In this document: piece after piece, positions 6,016 through 7,403 of the stretch
How positions within the stretch are numbered: the stretch's first letter is position 1
Layout of the letters: each line of letters begins with the position of its first letter
Origin: CAYYWP01 sp964475125
GTDB taxonomy: Bacteria; Desulfobacterota; Binatia; HRBIN30; CADEER01
DNA length: 7,403 nucleotides
Reading direction: 5' to 3'
Assembly: GCA_964475125.1 (NCBI GenBank)
Contig: CAYYWP010000225.1
Location: forward strand, 1-7,403
The notes under the pieces: generated by a model
Seen by the model: the letters and a program-made list of their open reading frames with translations, nothing else
Database searches by the model: none
What the model was told of the DNA's origin: nothing
Program-made: the position numbers and the translations under genes

Positions 6016-6184
6016 GCCGCCCAAAACCTGCCGACTGCAACAAGCCGCATGCCAGCACTGGCGGCGCATGGCGGTCGGACCCACCGCGCGCCCTGGCGCT
6101 ACACCTGATGCAGCCCAGCGGCTCCACCTATTGCATTCCTGCTTCGCTCCGACCTAAAGCCAGCGGCATCGGAATCGGCCCCGC
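5953..6184. promoter_or_regulatory. Divergent control region between the LLM operon and the activator gene
   Basis: These 232 bases separate the LLM operon from the sigma-54 activator. Besides the promoter and mini-ORF, they contain GCCAG-CA-CTGGC (6051-6062), GCGGT-N7-ACCGC (6071-6087), and two related boxes, AGCCCAGCGGC (6112-6122) and GCCAGCGGC (6159-6167), about 45 bases apart. The last two would sit roughly 90 and 135 bases upstream of the predicted LLM transcription start, a normal distance for sigma-54 activator sites. The boxes are short, and chance occurrence in GC-rich DNA is possible. No convincing sigma-70 promoter for the activator is seen; TTGCAT at 6131-6136 lacks a matching -10. 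Confidence 0.4.
6040..6054 (-). promoter_or_regulatory. Sigma-54 (RpoN)-like promoter toward the LLM operon
   Basis: Read on the minus strand, TGGCATGCGGCTTGT matches the consensus TGGCACG-N4-TTGC at nine of its eleven defined bases, with correct spacing of ten bases between the GG and the -12 G. The -12 position is T rather than the preferred C, which would weaken it. Predicted transcription starts near 6028, about 90 bases before the LLM ATG. The adjacent divergent gene encodes a sigma-54-dependent activator, which raises the likelihood considerably. Confidence 0.5.
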
Positions 6185-7403
6185 GTGTTGAAGAGTCCTA
6201 TCGCCCTGCGCACCTCGGATGAGTCGCGCCAGATTCGCCGCCTCCGCGAGCGCTTCCTCGCCGGCCGCGAGGACGGGCTCGAGCAGTTGCGGCCGCTGGT
6301 GCGTCATTCCTGGTTGCGCTCGCGCGGCTATCAGGTCGATCCCGCCATCCGCGCCGCGCCGATCGTCTTGGCGCCGACGACGGCGCGCGTCCTGCGCGAT
6401 CAAGACGCGCTCAAGCGCGCCGCCGCGCCGGTGCTGGGCTTCCTCAGCCAGGCACTCGAGCGCTCGCTGGTGTTGCTCGCCGATGCGCAGTGCCGGCCGA
6501 TCGACATCCGCGGCGGCGCCCGCACGCTCGATGAGGCGGCGCAGATCAATGTCGTCATCGGCTCGCAGTGGTCCGAGGACCGGGTGGGCACCGACGCCCT
6601 GGCGGTCAGCACCGCGCTCGACCACCCGGTGCAGATCCACTGGTCGGAACACTACAGCGAGCTCGGCGCGTGCTGGACGGGCAGTGCCGCGCCGATTCAC
6701 CACCGCGGCGAGAAGGTGGGGACGCTGAGCGTCTACGGCTACGACGAGATCGCCCATCCGCGCGCGCTCGAATTGGTCGGCGAGTGCGTGGCGATGATCG
6801 AACAGCGCCTGGCCGCCGACGAGCAGCGCGAGCGCGTGGTGCTGTTCGACCGGTACGAGGCGCACCAGGCGCGCTTCCCGCATGATTCGCTGTTGTGCGT
6901 GAGCGCCGCCGGCTCGGTGATCGCGGCGTCGCGCGGCGCCCTCGACCTCCTCGGTCTGTCGCGCGAGCAGGCCGTCGGCCACGCCCTGATCCGACTCCCC
7001 GGCCTGCAGGTGCACGAGCCGTTCGTGCGCCTCGAGGGCATCCAGCGACCCTGCGAGCTGCGCCTGGACACGCGGCGGGGGGCGGTGCGCGCGGCCGTGC
7101 TGCCGGTGGCGCGCGAGGAGGCGGTGGTCGGCTTCCTCGCCACGCTGACGCCGCTGCGGCGCCTGGTTGGTCACGATGTGTCGCGGGCCAGCGCGGCGAG
7201 CGCCTGGGAAGCCAGCTTCGAGTTTGCCGACGTCGTGGGTGACAGCGCCGCCGTGCGCCGCGCCGTCGCCGAGGCGCAACGCCTGGCCGAGCGCGAGTTG
7301 CCAGTGCTCATCCGCGGCGAATCGGGGACCGGCAAGGAGCTGTTCGCCCAGGCGCTGCACCGCGCCAGTCGGCGCGGGGGCGGTCCCTTCGTCCACGTGA
7401 ACT
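6185..7403 (+). CDS. AcoR-type sigma-54-dependent transcriptional activator (3' truncated by window end)
   Basis: The first 406 codons are present and the frame runs off the window. The GTG at 6185 is the likely start; TTG at 6188 is an alternative, and an in-frame TAA at 6155-6157 limits extension. The ribosome binding site is weak (GGAA at 6171-6174). The N-terminus has the AcoR-family helix RRLRERFLAG...LRPLVRHSWLRSRG (18-48). A GAF domain follows, roughly 70-220, with the typical GTDALAVSTALDHPVQ and GSAAPIHHRGEKVGTLSVYG segments. A PAS-like region (about 230-330) contains HDSLLCVSAAGSVIAAS and LDLLGLSREQAVG. The AAA+ ATPase domain begins near residue 342 (FEFADVVGDSAAVRRA), with Walker A GESGTGKE at 378-385. 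The GAFTGA loop and Fis-type DNA-binding helix lie beyond the window. Such proteins bind an effector through GAF and remodel RNA polymerase-sigma-54 at enhancer-dependent promoters. The divergent LLM operon, with a sigma-54-like promoter, is the probable target. Confidence 0.9.
   Translation, partial: MLKSPIALRTSDESRQIRRLRERFLAGREDGLEQLRPLVRHSWLRSRGYQVDPAIRAAPIVLAPTTARVLRDQDALKRAAAPVLGFLSQALERSLVLLADAQCRPIDIRGGARTLDEAAQINVVIGSQWSEDRVGTDALAVSTALDHPVQIHWSEHYSELGACWTGSAAPIHHRGEKVGTLSVYGYDEIAHPRALELVGECVAMIEQRLAADEQRERVVLFDRYEAHQARFPHDSLLCVSAAGSVIAASRGALDLLGLSREQAVGHALIRLPGLQVHEPFVRLEGIQRPCELRLDTRRGAVRAAVLPVAREEAVVGFLATLTPLRRLVGHDVSRASAASAWEASFEFADVVGDSAAVRRAVAEAQRLAERELPVLIRGESGTGKELFAQALHRASRRGGGPFVHVN

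Noticed and set aside
4355..6127. 590-codon minus-strand frame that would fuse an N-terminal extension to the SnoaL-like protein
   Set aside because: The first 445 residues are the LLM gene read in another frame (Arg/His/Ala-rich, no domains). The ATG at 4789 has a good ribosome binding site and begins the homologous part.
6128..7396. 422-codon minus-strand frame opposite the activator
   Set aside because: The plus strand encodes GAF, PAS and AAA+ segments with an intact Walker A motif; the antisense product has no recognisable features.

Overview
The window is GC-rich, with G/C-ending codons throughout. It looks like the chromosome of a free-living Gram-negative heterotroph, either a Pseudomonadota or a related lineage such as Desulfobacterota or Binatota. 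This placement is inferred from codon use, the sigma-54 activator and the style of the intergenic palindromes; no marker gene is present. I see no rRNA, tRNA, CRISPR array, transposase or phage gene.

Layout. Bases 1-94 (+) hold the last 30 codons of a hydantoinase A/oxoprolinase-type subunit. A complete hydantoinase B/acetone-carboxylase-type partner follows at 111-2072 (+). A 261-base gap (2073-2333) carries a nested palindromic element with a terminator-like hairpin and a second, almost perfect 28-base palindrome. At 2334-3998 (+) lies a 554-residue cobalamin-dependent acyl-CoA mutase large subunit that lacks its own B12-binding domain. The next gap (3999-4354) separates convergent genes. 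It is packed with inverted repeats: a near-perfect 28-base pair of arms nested inside a second pair, then a cluster of GTTAG/CTAAC words. On the minus strand, a luciferase-like (LLM) flavin monooxygenase (5937-4816) and a SnoaL/NTF2-like small protein (4789-4355) form a tight operon. Divergent from it, from 6185 to the window end (+), is an AcoR-type sigma-54-dependent activator, cut off just after its Walker A motif.

How the parts may work together. The HyuA/HyuB pair probably forms one ATP-dependent ring-opening or carboxylating enzyme. The mutase next to it would rearrange a branched or carboxylated acyl-CoA. The LLM/SnoaL pair suggests oxygenation of a small organic compound. A sigma-54-like promoter at 6054-6040 points toward the LLM operon, so the divergent activator is its likely regulator. 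A catabolic island for an unidentified substrate is a reasonable inference, but nothing here names the substrate.

Main points for a second look: the mutase keeps the methylmalonyl-CoA-type specificity pair (Tyr84/Arg202) yet has lost three normally conserved adenosine/CoA-pocket residues; the sigma-54 promoter and activator pairing; a 21-codon mini-ORF coupled to the LLM gene; and the two composite palindromic intergenic elements.
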